From contig JAZBRS010000014.1 of the NCBI GenBank assembly GCA_037176725.1, forward strand, positions 74,196,501 through 74,260,500: 64,000 nucleotides of DNA, written 5' to 3'. Made by a program: the position numbers and the translations under genes. The notes under the pieces were generated by a model. The model saw only the letters and a program-made list of their open reading frames with translations. It was not told the origin of the DNA and ran no database searches. This document shows, in pieces, positions 45,553-56,276 of the stretch. Source of the stretch: Posidonia oceanica. Taxonomy: Eukaryota > Streptophyta > Magnoliopsida > Alismatales > Posidoniaceae. The number at the start of each line of letters is the position of its first letter. The first letter of the stretch is position 1.

Positions 45553-46613
45553 CTAGCAGTTGTGACATCTGCGCACAAACTGACAGCAGTCTGCCTCCTT
45601 GGTTGACCAGAAATAGCCCTGAAGCATGATCTTCTTAGCTAGCAACACATCGTTCATATGAGGGCCGCTAGTCCCTACATGAATTTGGAGCATTAGTGTG
45701 TCGGCCTCGGTCTTGTCCACACAGCGAAGGAGCATCTGATTGTAGGATCTCCTGTAAAGATATCCTGCTCCTAGCACATATTTCGACACCAGACGCGCCA
45801 AAGTCTTCTTGTCAGCCGTCGAAGCATCGGGCGGAAATTTGCCAGATTCCAGAAAAGTCTGGATGTCATGGTACCATGGGAGATGATCTGAGGGGTCCGC
45901 CTCTTCAATGCTCATGCAGTGGGCAAGCTGCTCCACACGTGTGACTGACACGTCCACTACATGGTTTTCTGATATGGAGAGCCAAGATGCTAAAGTGGCT
46001 AGTGCATCGGCAAAAGCATTCTTGGTTCTACTCATGAAGGTGAAACGGATCTCCTCGAATTCTTCAACGAGCTTCAGAAGGTACTCATGATATGGCACAA
46101 GCTTGGGGTCTCTGGTCTTCCATTCTCCATTGACCTGGGAAATGACGAGCATCGCATCTCCAAATACCCTCAACTGTCGCACACTGTGCTCAAGTGCTAC
46201 CTGGAGTCCTAAGATGCGTGCCTCGTACTCAGCTTCATTGTTGGTGCACTCGAAGGCCAACTTTCTGGCAAAAGGGATCCACTGACCTTGTGGTGATGCG
46301 AGAACTGCACCAATGCCCCTGTCCCTCTTATTGACAGCGCCATCAAAATATACATGCCAACACTACTCATCCTTGGGATCCTCTAGCTCTGAGTCCTCCA
46401 TGGCAAAAAGGATGTCCTCGTTAGGGAACTGAGTCTGGAGGGGTTGATACTCAGGTAGGGGTAAGTCAGCCAAGTGGTCTGCCATCGCCTATCCCTTCAT
46501 CAACTTCTGTGTGATGAAAGTGATGTCGTATTGGGACAACAACACTTGCCACTTGACGCATCTGCTTACTAATGTTGGCTTTTGGAAAAGGAACTTCATC
46601 AGGTCATGCCGGC
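45553..46613 (-). pseudogene. RNase H linker, second RNase H and integrase zinc finger of element E
   Basis: The second RNase H is recognisable from VYFDGAVNKRDRG (near 46340) through ECTNNEAEYEARILGLQVAL, GDAMLVISQVNGEW and NAFADALATLASW. The HHCC finger of integrase follows (HVGTSGPHMNDVLLAKKIML, CCQFVRRCHNC), then TAG at 45553. Further TAGs lie near 46490 (replacing Gln in KGQAMADHLADLP) and near 46365. The sequence ends at 46613, where B is inserted; CCGGC at 46609-46613 would be the target duplication. Confidence 0.86.
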
Positions 46614-46731
46614 TGTAGCGATCCCGATCGGAATCAGGCTCGCTATTTCCAGCGGCGATTGAGATCCGAGGAAGAGGCTCAACTCGAAAACACTTGGAAT
46701 CGAGGAGAAAAAGGAAAGATAAGACAAATCA

Positions 46732-46743
46732 GAGTCGCCACCA
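46732..46743 (-). promoter_or_regulatory. PBS-like TGGTGGCGACTC motif inside the LTR
   Basis: It lies 118 nt from the LTR 3' end and repeats the first nine bases of the true PBS (TGGCGACTC). Equivalent sites occur in every LTR here: 445-456, 8391-8402, 15495-15506 and 37131-37142, with a second at 37384-37395. Role unknown. Confidence 0.55.
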
Positions 46744-47264
46744 TGTCTATTAATGGGAGACAAGGAAAACCGGGGGAGATGCGTGAATTAACATGCAAAA
46801 CCGAGCAAAAAATGCAAAGCAAAGCAATGCAAAGGAAAACAAATGCAAACAAATGCAAATGAGATGACTCTAGCCTAGGATAAGGACAGTACGGTCATTG
46901 CGTGCCAAAAGACAGGGTAAGGACTCCTGTTACGCGCGGGGAAGGTGTTAGGCACCCCCGACACGCCCGAGAATCGGTCTTTCTAGGCTTACGCTCGCAT
47001 ACGCAGAAAAATGCAGGATTGAATGCCTATGTGCCTATAAATGCCTGAATGAATGCTCAAGGTGTGCTCTAAGTGGGAAGAAACGAAGCAAGGAAGTAAA
47101 CGTGCTCTCTAAGCGCTCAGCTACGCTGTCCGTGTTCCGAATTAGGCGAAACCTAGCTCATGAGAACTCCAGACAGTAAGCATCACAGCCCTATATGCAA
47201 ATGCAGACGAAAAAGCGAAACAACGGGAAAACCATGCAATGTAATCGACATGCAAGGGAAAACG

Positions 47265-47540
47265 GCGTAAAACACGCAAAACAAGGCGAGAAACAAGAAA
47301 GGCACGTAAAACGATGCAAAAGAGCGAAACCGGCACGCAAAACAAGCGAGAAAGCCAGGCAGCGCACAAAATAAGACGAGAAAACAGAATGGCACGCGAA
47401 ACGGTGCAGAAGACGATAGCGGGCACGCAAAACCGTGCCAAAAGGAAAGCGAGTGCGCAGAACGGCGCAAAAGCAAAGCAGGCACGCAAATCGGTGCCAA
47501 AACAAGAGCGGGCACGCGAAACGGTGCCAAAACAGCGAAG
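47265..47540. repeat. 30-bp tandem array in the LTR of element B
   Basis: About nine copies of the unit seen at 8925-9230 and 14203-14900 (GGCACGCAAAACG and GAGAAAGC motifs), giving spurious Phe/Ala/Cys-rich ORFs on the minus strand and Arg/Lys-rich ones on the plus strand. Confidence 0.85.
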
Positions 47541-49095
47541 CAAATCCTCGGAAAAGCCATGCGAATGCAGAAAAGATCAGAAGAGGCCAAAGGGGAGGCA
47601 AAACAACGTGTGTGTAAGAACAGACGTCGTTTAGGACCACTCGGAGTAGGTGTGAAGTCCTACAGAGGGGAGAGTGTGCAAGTGGAGGGATTACCACCTC
47701 TTTGCGACTGTTTCCCGCTAAACCGTTCCACGGTGTGTCTCGCATGCTGCCCAAAGCTCGCGATGCGATCGGATCGTGGAAAAGGGGGAAGAAAGTTACA
47801 TTAAGTGATAGATCCAGGGAAAACTCAACACAAAACACTCAGGGGTACGCGAAACGGGGATTGGAAGATACAAGCAGAAAGGGGAGGCCCTATTCTACAT
47901 GCTCAAAGAGACAGAAAGCGAAAACAAGGAAAACTGTGCAAATGGTATGCAAATGCAATGCAAGGGTTCAGGGGGACATACCTGGAAATCCGGGAGCCTG
48001 ATCTGAAATCTGTCTGGTCCACGCTGAAGAACGCTTCGCTGCGGTCGCCTGGGCAGCTTACTTGAGAAGATCCAACGGCCAGATTGGAAGATGTCGCAGC
48101 TTCAAGGCAGAAGGGCCAGAACAGGGGAGAAGAATAGATCTAGGTGTTCAGGAGATCCTAGGGATGTGCAAAAAGGTCCTCCCAAGTGAAAGGGAGCTAA
48201 AAGTGCTTAGTGTGTGCAAGAAGATGCTAAAATGCAAGACTAGATGAGTGCAGGATGCATGCAAAAGCAAGAAAAAGCAGTGATAAGAAACTCGGAAATG
48301 CCAGGAGTTCAGAAGGCATTTTGGAAAAGAAAAGGGGCTAAAAATGCAAATTTCCCAGAAAACAGGGTTCTGGGGAGTCCGGGAATACTAGTGGAAGGAC
48401 TATATGTAATTTGGTAGGCATAGGAGCTAGAATGCAACCTAGGGGCAAAATGGTCTTTTCACATGATTTTTTAAAAGATGCAAGGGCCTATGTGTGATTT
48501 TTAAATCATGCAGGGGCTAAAAATGCAATTTTATATGGAAAACATGCTCTGAAAAATAAAGGACAGGACCACAGTGTAATTTCCAGAAAGAACAGGGTTG
48601 AAAATGCAATATAATAAGCTAAAAATGCATGCAGCACAGTCACTGTCCATTTAAAATGGACCTATATGCAAAAATGCAAAACTAGGGGGAAAATATGCAA
48701 TGCAGTATGCAAAAATCATAAATGAAACCTAGGTTACTACAGTGCATGGACTTAAGTGCAAAATCAGAAAAATGCAAGGGGCCAGAATGCAATGTGATAT
48801 GGTAAATATATGCAAATAAATGAACTGATTTAGTGCAGGACTTATATGCAAAAAACGAAAACAGAGGGGCTAAAATGCAAAATATTATAACAGCACAGCA
48901 CAGTAAATGGACCAGATTGCAAATACTGAAAAATGTAAATAAAAACAGCAATTTAGCATAGTATTTAATTAAAAACTAAGCTGAAATGAAGACTGAAGGA
49001 CTAAAGTGCAAAAATTGAAAAACTTAAGGCAGGAATGTAATGTTTGCATAAAAACATTATAACTGGAAAAATAAACCAACAGTGATCCGCCGGCG

Positions 49096-49740
49096 GTGGC
49101 TGGCACTGTAGCAGAATGCCACCGGAGCTCACCACCGTCGGCACAGGGAGCTGCGGAGATGCTGATCGGCGAAGGACGCTACCGGCGTTCGTGCGGAGCC
49201 TCGGAGACTGTCGGAGCAAAGTTCTGTTGGGCGGAGCGTCCGGAGAACAGGAGGCCGGCGCCGGAGAAGACGGTTTGTCCGGCGACTTGCAGGCGGAGCT
49301 GGAGGGCTTGGAAACTACTTCTGGTTGGCGGAAAAGCATCAGAGGAGGGAGAGGGAGCGGGGGAGGCAAGGAGATACCTGCGCTCGCGTCCGGAGTGCGC
49401 TCCCGACCTCAGCAGGATCGGGGGTGGCCGGCGGTCCTCGTCCGGTCGCAGCGGAGACCTCCAGCGGCTCGCGACGGTTGGAACTTCTTCAGGACGTTCT
49501 TCCGGAGCTCCTCGGACGATCAGATCGAGCTTCTGCAGCTCGAGCGGGAGATTGGAATTTTTGGGTCGACAGTGGGCAGCCGGAGGTGGGGGGCTTTGTC
49601 CGCTGCTTGTCCGGCAAAGCAGAGGCCTCCGGGGGATTGCTGGAAGGCTGGCGAAGCTGTCTGGATGCTTGGAAGGGCTTTCCGGAGAGCGAGGAGAGGT
49701 CTTGGAGTTTGGGTGGATTTCTGGTCTGAGACGAGGTAAG
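49096..49740 (+). other. GC-rich island of the LTR of element B, antisense open frame
   Basis: Third copy of the LTR island. The antisense frame around 49130-49450 reads PAFVRSLGD, GLSGDLQAELEGLE and RGGRGSGGGKEIPALASG, alignable with the copies in A and the solo LTR, and continues open for about 200 codons. No domain is recognisable. It may be composition-driven. Confidence 0.3.
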
Positions 49741-51799
49741 GTGTTTGTTGTGGAATTCTTGGTCTGTGGTGAGCGGTTGGGTTCGAGGCCGGAGGCTTTG
49801 GAAAGGAGATGGTTTGGGGATTATCTGGGTGGATTTTGGGAGGCAATGGTGGACTGGGGTGATGGGAATTGCCGAAGGGAAGGAGTTGAGTTTCGGTTAG
49901 AGTCAGGTGGTGTTTCTGGGAGATTTCAGGTAGTTTCGTGGGGTGGAATGGCTGGGAAATGTTGGAGGAAGAAGGCCAAGTGTTGGGTGAGATTGGGGAT
50001 GTAACAGGGAGGAGTTCTGAGGCTGGGAGTGGGTCTGGCTTACTGGAAAAGGGGGAGGAGGTTTTGCTGAAGGTTTCTGAATGGAAAAGGGAGATGGTTG
50101 GTGAAGGAAGGCTGGGGAATTGGGGTCTCTCTCTCCAGGACGCCAAGATGAGCACTCGGATCACCCTCCCTGGCCACTCTCTCTTCTGGAAGCAGAGGAG
50201 GCAGAGAAGAAAAGGGATGAGTTGCAGCTGGAAGAAAGGAGAATGGAAAATGGCTCTCTGGAATTGGATTGAACTCTGGGTTCCTCTCTGAATTCGCTCT
50301 GAAGCTGAAGGTTGCTCGCGTTGGTTCTGCACTGGTCTCTCTCTCTGGCCCTGTCGATTGAAGGGAGGACGGGAGGCTTATATCCGGAGCTGCTGCTGCT
50401 GGGCGCGAGCTGAGAATTCAAACTCGGCCGGCAATCACTGCAGCAGAGGGGACAGGGCGACCAGCTTCGGAAAAGCCGCGGAGAGGAAGGAGGGGCGGCG
50501 AGCTCTGTGGATTGAAGTGATGGAGGCTTGAATTTCGAATGGAGGAGGGAAATCTGTAGCCGGCCGCTCGTGGGAAGAAATGCAGAAAAAAACCTGCAGA
50601 AGGAGAAGGAGGAAGACGGAGTGCGTGGGCCGGACTGCTGCGGGCCGAGGGGAAAAAGCAGAGAAAATAAAAGAAAAAAGAAACGGGCTGGATTGAGCCC
50701 AGTAAGGAAAGAAAGAAAGAAAGAAAGAAAGAAGGAAGAAAGAAAGAGAGGGTAGAATGGGGAAATAAAATAGGTAAAAATAAACTAAAAATAAGTAAAA
50801 ATATTAGAAGAATTTTGCTGTAGATTAGGATTTTAATTAAGATTTTTAGTGGTTATTTTGAGTTGATTAATGTGTTTTGGGCTTGATTAGGGTTTTAGGG
50901 CTTTGGTTTTGTTTTTAATTGATTTTCACTTGATTAAATGTTTGTTAAACCTTTTTTTAAATTGTTTTAAAAATTGTATTTCCCTTGTTGGACACTTAGG
51001 ATGTTAATTAGGATTTTTTAGGATTTGTTTTCCCATTAATCAGGATGTTTTTTAGATTTTTAAGTTGTAGTCTTGTTAAGGTTTTTCTTTCTTAAGTTTT
51101 TTTAAGTTATGTCTTGATTTTTTATTTATTGATTTTTCTTGAAGTTTTTAGTTGGATTTTTCTGGTTTGATAGGGTGTTTTTTAGGCTTTTCAGATGTGT
51201 TTTTCTTTTCTTTTTTAATTAAGTTTTTAACTTGTTTTTCTTATGTTTATTAGGTTAGGTCTTTTGCCTTCCTTAATTACTTGTTTTAGTATTTGATTTT
51301 TTAATTCTTCTTTTTGGGTTTGTTTTTTTAATTCTTCTGATGGGTTTTTATCTTTGGTGGGTTTTGATTTTATTTTAGCTTTTTCCTTGATTTTTCAGTG
51401 TTTTCTTTTGATTTGTTTTGCATTTTTTTAGTTTGCATGTTTGGTTTTTCTTTTAACTTGATTTAGTTAAGTTTAAGTTGTTAATTGCTTGTTTAACATT
51501 TTTTAATTGTTTTTCTTAGGGTTCTGATTTGTTTCTTTTGTGTTTTGAGATTTTACAGATTTTTATGGGTTTTTATGGATTTTTGCAGAAGGGAGAAAAG
51601 AAAAAGAGAAGGAAGAAGGAAAAGGGGAAAAGAGGGAAATAAGAGGAAAAGAGATAGGTTGGAGGAAAACAATTTTTTAAAATTCAGAAAAAATATTAAA
51701 AATGAAGTAAAAATAAGGATAAGATAGAGGAAGGATAGAAGCACAGAGGGGGCCCATAGCCAAACCAGAAAAAGGATAAGAAAGGGGTGAAAAGAGAGA

Positions 51800-51860
51800 T
51801 GATAATCAGGAGAGAGAGAGGAGAGAGAAAATAATAATCCCGGAGAGAGAAAAGGATAAT
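51800..51860 (-). promoter_or_regulatory. U3 GATA/GAGA-like motif cluster, LTR of element B
   Basis: GATAATCAGGAGAGAGAGAG, AATAATCCCGGAGAGAGAAA and GGATAATTT, 412-472 nt from the LTR start at 52272. Confidence 0.55.
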
Positions 51861-52272
51861 TTGGGCGAGAGAGGGTCTTAACGGTCTTGGAATGGGGTGA
51901 GAATTGGTGAGTGGGTAGTCTAGGGTTTGAAGTCTTGGTTCTAAAGTTTTGGCTTGATTCTAAGGAGGTTTTGGAGGGGCTTCAAGGTGTAGAAAAAGGA
52001 TAGTTTCACCTAGGTTTTCTAGGGTTTTTGGGAATGGGTTAGGTTTGGAAATTTCTAGGTTTTTGGGTAGGTTTGTTGGGTGGATGGTGGTGGGTTTTCC
52101 TATGGATTTTGGTTGGGTTTTGAGGTTGGGAAGGGGGGCAAAGGTCTGGGCCAAGACAGGCTGATTTTGGAGGGTAGAGAGGAGGATTAGGGTTAGGGTT
52201 TGGTTGGGGTTTGATCCAGCAATCACCAAGAGGGCTCCAAGGGTCCGAGCCTGCCAAGATGGGGTGTCAACA

Positions 52273-52287
52273 GATGCCCCTCCCTGA
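52273..52287 (-). promoter_or_regulatory. Polypurine tract of element B
   Basis: Minus-strand TCAGGGAGGGGCATC directly before TGTTGACACCCC. Site of plus-strand priming. Confidence 0.87.
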
Positions 52288-52800
52288 GCGAGGGCAAGCG
52301 GAGCGCGGCCGCTGCTCAGGGTTGACAAGACACCCCATCTGACCGGCGGGAGCAGCGGGTTGCTATGGGCGTGAGCTACTTATTCGGCGGATGCACCGAA
52401 GATCGTAGCCCGTTGCCGCAATGCAAGATGCCAGTGCAGATGGATGCTGTGCTGTGTGTGCTATGCTAAATGCAATGCATGAGTTAGTATAAAAGTTAGT
52501 GCAGCTAGAAGAAGATGCTGATGCTGTGCAAGTGATACTGAAGTAATATGCAGTGCTAGCTAAGAAAGTGCAGAGATGATGCAGGAAAAATGGTAAAAAG
52601 GTGCGATGTGGCGCGAATATCTGGCAAGGAGGCCAGACTTGCGCGACAAAGCAAAGGAAAGCAGGGTGCAGCTGGTCCCCGCCCGGGGAGCAAGCTAGCA
52701 GAGAGAAGGGGCGCGAGGGGAGAGAGGCCAACTCTCCTATCGCAGAAAGGGGGTGCGTGACTTCGTCTTCCTGGGACAAGGCCACGCCGAAAAGGAGAAA
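52288..52800 (-). other. Element B, spacer between polypurine tract and arrays
   Basis: Noncoding. Its first 130 bp (CACCCCATCTGACC, ACTTATTCGGCGGATGCACCG) align with 41790-41890 of element E, so the stretch beside the polypurine tract is conserved across families 1 and 2. The remainder is unremarkable. Confidence 0.6.
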
Positions 52801-52809
52801 AAAAATGAT

Positions 52810-53830
52810 AAGGTGACGGGCTTATCGTCCGGATAGTTTACGGTCCTATCAACCGGGAGTGACAGTTTACGGTCCTGTCAACCGGAGGCAGTTGTGAGTG
52901 ATAGTTACTGGATATCAGCCGTATAACATGGTTGTGGGTGATAGTTTAGGAGTATCAGCCTAACGACAGTTTACGGTCCTGTCAACCGGTGGATAGTTTA
53001 CAGACCTATCAACTGGAGGATAGTTTACAGACCTATCAACTGGAAACCACAAACCATGAGGGATAGTTACTGGATATCAGCCGTATAACGCAATGCCGGA
53101 TAGTTTACAGTCTATCATCTGGAGCGACAGTTTACGGTCCTGTCAACCGGCGGATAGTTTACAGACCTATCAACTGGAGGATAGTTTACAGTCCTATCAA
53201 CTGGAAACGGCATTGCGAGGGACAGTTACTGGATGTCAGCCGTATAACATGATTGCACGTGGTAGTTTACAGTCCTACCAACTGGTGGATAGTTTACAGA
53301 CCTATCAACTGGAGTTACAGTTTACGGTCCTGTCAACCGGCAGATAGTTTACAGACCTATCAACTGGAAACGCGCAATGATGAGGGATAGTTACTGGATA
53401 TCAGCCGTATAATGCAATTACGGGTGATAGTTTAGGAGTATCAGCCTAACGACAGTTTACGGTCCTGTCAACCGGTGGATAGTTTACAGACCTATCAACT
53501 GGAGGATAGTTTACAGTCCTATCAACTGGAAACCGCAATTGCAAGGGACAGTTACTGGATGTCAGCCGTATAACGTAATTGCACGCGATAGTTTACAGTC
53601 TATCATCTGGAGCGACAGTTTACGGTCCTGTCAACCGGTGGATAGTTTACAGACCTATCAACTGGAAAAGTGCAATTACGAGGGACAGTTACTGGATGTC
53701 AGCCGTATAACACAACTGCGGGCCGACCATGGATCGACCAGAAGATAGTTTAGGATTATCAGCCTAAGATAGTTTCGGATATCAGCCTAGCACGAGTGAT
53801 TGATAGATGATAGTTTAGGAATATCAGCCT
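52810..53830. repeat. 27-bp tandem array with about 160-bp higher-order units, element B
   Basis: The basic unit is GATAGTTTACAGACCTATCA plus ACTGGAG, with a second type GACAGTTTACGGTCCTGTCA plus ACCGG. Each unit has short inverted ends (GATAG/CTATC, GACAG/CTGTC). A marker segment GGATAGTTACTGGATATCAG recurs near 53060, 53219, 53384, 53545 and 53682, showing a higher-order period of about 135-165 bp. Confidence 0.9.
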
Positions 53831-53924
53831 GAGTGTGATTGATTGATTGATAAGAGGGGGCAAGATCATGATGAGAATGATAAGATATCGGACTTATCGG
53901 CCGGCAAAGAGGAGATGAGGTAAT

Positions 53925-54570
53925 GATGAGAAGTTGATCTAAAGAGGGGGATGAGATCATGATGAGAAATTAAGCTAAAGAGGGGGATGAGATCATGATG
54001 AGAAGTTAAGCTAAAGAGGGGGATGAGATCATGATGAGAAGTTAAGCTAAAGAGGGGGATGAGATCATGATGAGAAGTTAAGCTAAAGAGGGGGATGAGA
54101 TCATGATAAGAAGTTAAGCTAAAGAGGGGGATGAGATCATGATAAGAAGTTAAGCTAAAGAGGGGGATGAGATCATGATAAGAAGTTAAGCTAAAGAGGG
54201 GGATGAGATCATGATGAGAAGTTAAGCTAAAGAGGGGGATGAGATCATGATGAGAAATTAAGCTAAAGAGGAGGATGAGATCATGATGAGAAGTTAAGCT
54301 AAAGAGGGGGATGAGATCATGATGAGAAGTTAAGCTAAAGAGGGGGATGAGATCATGATGAGAAGTTAAGCTAAAGAGGGGGATGAGATCATGATGAGAA
54401 ATTAAGCTAAAGAGGGGGATGAGATCATGATGAGAAATTAAGCTAAAGAGGGGGATGAGATCATGATGAGAAATTAAGCTAAAGAGGGGGATGAGATCAT
54501 GATGAGGAGTTAAGCTAAAGAGGGGGATGAGATCATGATGAGAAATTAAGCTAAAGGGGGGGGGGAGATC
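53925..54570. repeat. 36-bp tandem array, element B
   Basis: About 18 copies of AGAAGTTAAGCTAAAGAGGG followed by GGATGAGATCATGATG, exact period 36. Copies are almost identical, with only GAAGTT/GAAATT and ATGATG/ATGATA variants, which suggests recent expansion. The array is bounded on both sides by GATAAGATATCGGACTTATC segments. Confidence 0.95.
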
Positions 54571-54849
54571 ATGATGAGGATGATAAGATATCGGACTTAT
54601 CGGCCGGCAAAGAGGGGATGAGGGAATGATGAGAATGATAAGATATCGGACTTATCGGCCGGTAAAGAAGGGGTAAGGGAATGATGAGAAGAAACCATCC
54701 CCATGACGCCAGGAACGTCATAGGAGAAAGAGGGAAAGAATGATACCACGGGGCGATCAAAAGATACCCCTGGTGTCGGGATGACACCAGGGGTTGGCCA
54801 GCGCGTCCATGGCATCGAAAGCAGAGAGTGATGACAAGAGTGTCGTGCT

Positions 54850-55445
54850 TGTCAGACGAGTAGTTCGGGGTACCAGCCCGAAAGGGACTCAGCTGAGGGC
54901 GATCAGCTGGGGATGACCAGCCGAGAAGAGTGTCAGGTTGACGGACCCTTCGCCGAGCAGTTTGGGGTGCCAGCCCGCAGAGATAATGATCCAGCTGGGG
55001 GCGACCAACTGGGGACTCGACTGGGGTGACCAGCCGAGAAGGGTGTCAGGTTGACGGACCTTTCGCCGAGCAGTTTGGGGTGCCAGCCCGCAGAGATAAT
55101 GATCCAGCTAGGGGCGACCAACTGGGGACTCGACTGGGGATGACCAGTCGAGAAGAGTGTCAGGTTGACGGACCTTTCGCCAAGCAGTTTGGGGTGCCAG
55201 CCCGCAGAGAATGATCCAGCTGGGGGCGACCAACTGGGGACTCGACTGGGGATGACCAGCCGAGAAGAGTGTCAGGTTGACGGACCATCGCCGAGCAGTT
55301 TGGGGTGTCAGCCCGCAGAGACAATGATCCAGCTGGGGGCGACCAACTGGGGACTCGACTGGGGATGACCAGTCGAGAAGAGTGTCAGGTTGACGGACCT
55401 TTCCCCGAGCAGTTTGGGGTGCCAGCCCGCAGAGAACTCAGCTGG
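54850..55445. repeat. 113-bp tandem array, element B
   Basis: Five units marked by GAGCAGTTTGGGGTGCCAGC at 54955, 55068, 55182, 55293 and 55407 (spacings 113, 114, 111, 114). Each also holds GATCCAGCTGGGGGCGACCA and GTGTCAGGTTGACGGACC. A single-unit relative is in the 3' UTR of element E (43240-43290). Confidence 0.92.
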
Positions 55446-55446
55446 G

Positions 55447-56000
55447 GATGATACCATAGGGCGGCCAAAAGATGCCCCTGGTATCAGGATGATACCAGGG
55501 CATGGCCGATGCGCCCCTGGCATCAGGATGCAAAGATAGATAATCGAGTGGATGGATGATAGGTTGATGAACCCATCGCCGAGCAGTTTAGGGTGCCAGC
55601 CCGCAAGGGACTCAGCTGAGGATGAACAGCTGAGGAGGATGACAGGTTGACGGACCTTTCGCCGGGCAGTTTGGGGTGCCAACCCACAGAGGACAGCGGT
55701 CCAGCCGGGGATGACCAGCTGGGGATGATACCATAGGACGGCCAAAAGATGCCCCTGGTATCAGGATGATACCAGGGCATGGCCGATGCGCCCCTGGCAT
55801 CAGGATGCAAAGATAGATAATCGAGTGGATGGATGATAGGTTGACGAACCCATCGCCGAGCAGTTTAGGGTGCCAACCCGCAAGGGACTCAGCTGAGGAT
55901 GAACAGCTGAGGAGGATGACAGGTTGACGGACCTTTCGCCGGGCAGTTTGGGGTGCCAGCCCGCAGAGGGCAGCGGTCCAGCCGGGGATGACCAGCTGGG
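55447..56000. repeat. 277-bp duplication, element B
   Basis: Two nearly identical units starting at 55447 and 55724 with GATGATACCATAGG, each containing GATGCCCCTGGTATCAGGAT and a copy of the GCAGTTTGGGGTGCC motif. The pair seems to be built from a 113-bp unit joined to the ATACCAGGGGCA segment. Confidence 0.9.
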
Positions 56001-56276
56001 GACGCCGGACAGCGGAGCTGAGTGTCGCGGGCCTGCAGATGCTCTAGGCTCCGGATTGGGTGCTGAGGACTTCGCCGCGTTGTGATGTCTGCAAGTCTGA
56101 TTAGAGGGCCCAAGATAATGATGATGATGATATGCAATGCAGCAAAGAGTCTTGATGTGCAAGCAGAAAGCAGAAACAGTTTTCATTGATATGATCTTGG
56201 TGAGTACAATGCCTACGGCAGGCCAGAAATGTACAGTACAATTTGAAAGAAGACCACATGATGGTTGCACAAGGGC

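Larger units (their letters stand above)
41746..46613 (-). mobile_element. Element E: family-2 interior 3' part, cut by element B
   Basis: Minus-strand order: second RNase H and integrase (46613-44635), 3' UTR, 42-bp array, polypurine tract. The pol region breaks off at 46613 inside the RNase H linker (after the codons for FLFQKP-like sequence read from B), exactly where the LTR of B begins. Unlike B it has no PMD-like ORF between integrase and the arrays. Confidence 0.88.
46614..52272 (-). mobile_element. 3' LTR of element B
   Basis: 5,659 bp; minus-strand termini TGTTGACACCCC and GGGATCGCTACA, the same as in element A and the solo LTR. Modules: GATA/GAGA cluster 51800-51860, G/T-rich AT stretch 50760-51720, microsatellite GAAA 50709-50745, GC-rich island 49090-50640, ATGCAA-type degenerate repeats 48240-49030, 30-bp array 47265-47540, conserved 20-nt block 46938-46957, PBS-like motif 46732-46743. 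No credible gene. Confidence 0.93.

Noticed and set aside
49520..50332. 270-codon minus-strand ORF in the LTR of B
   Set aside because: Pro/Ser-rich translation of the GC-rich island; not kept open at the same place in the LTR of A or the solo LTR.
53925..54570. Regular 36-bp repeat resembling a CRISPR array
   Set aside because: Units abut directly without variable spacers, the setting is a plant retrotransposon and no cas genes are present.
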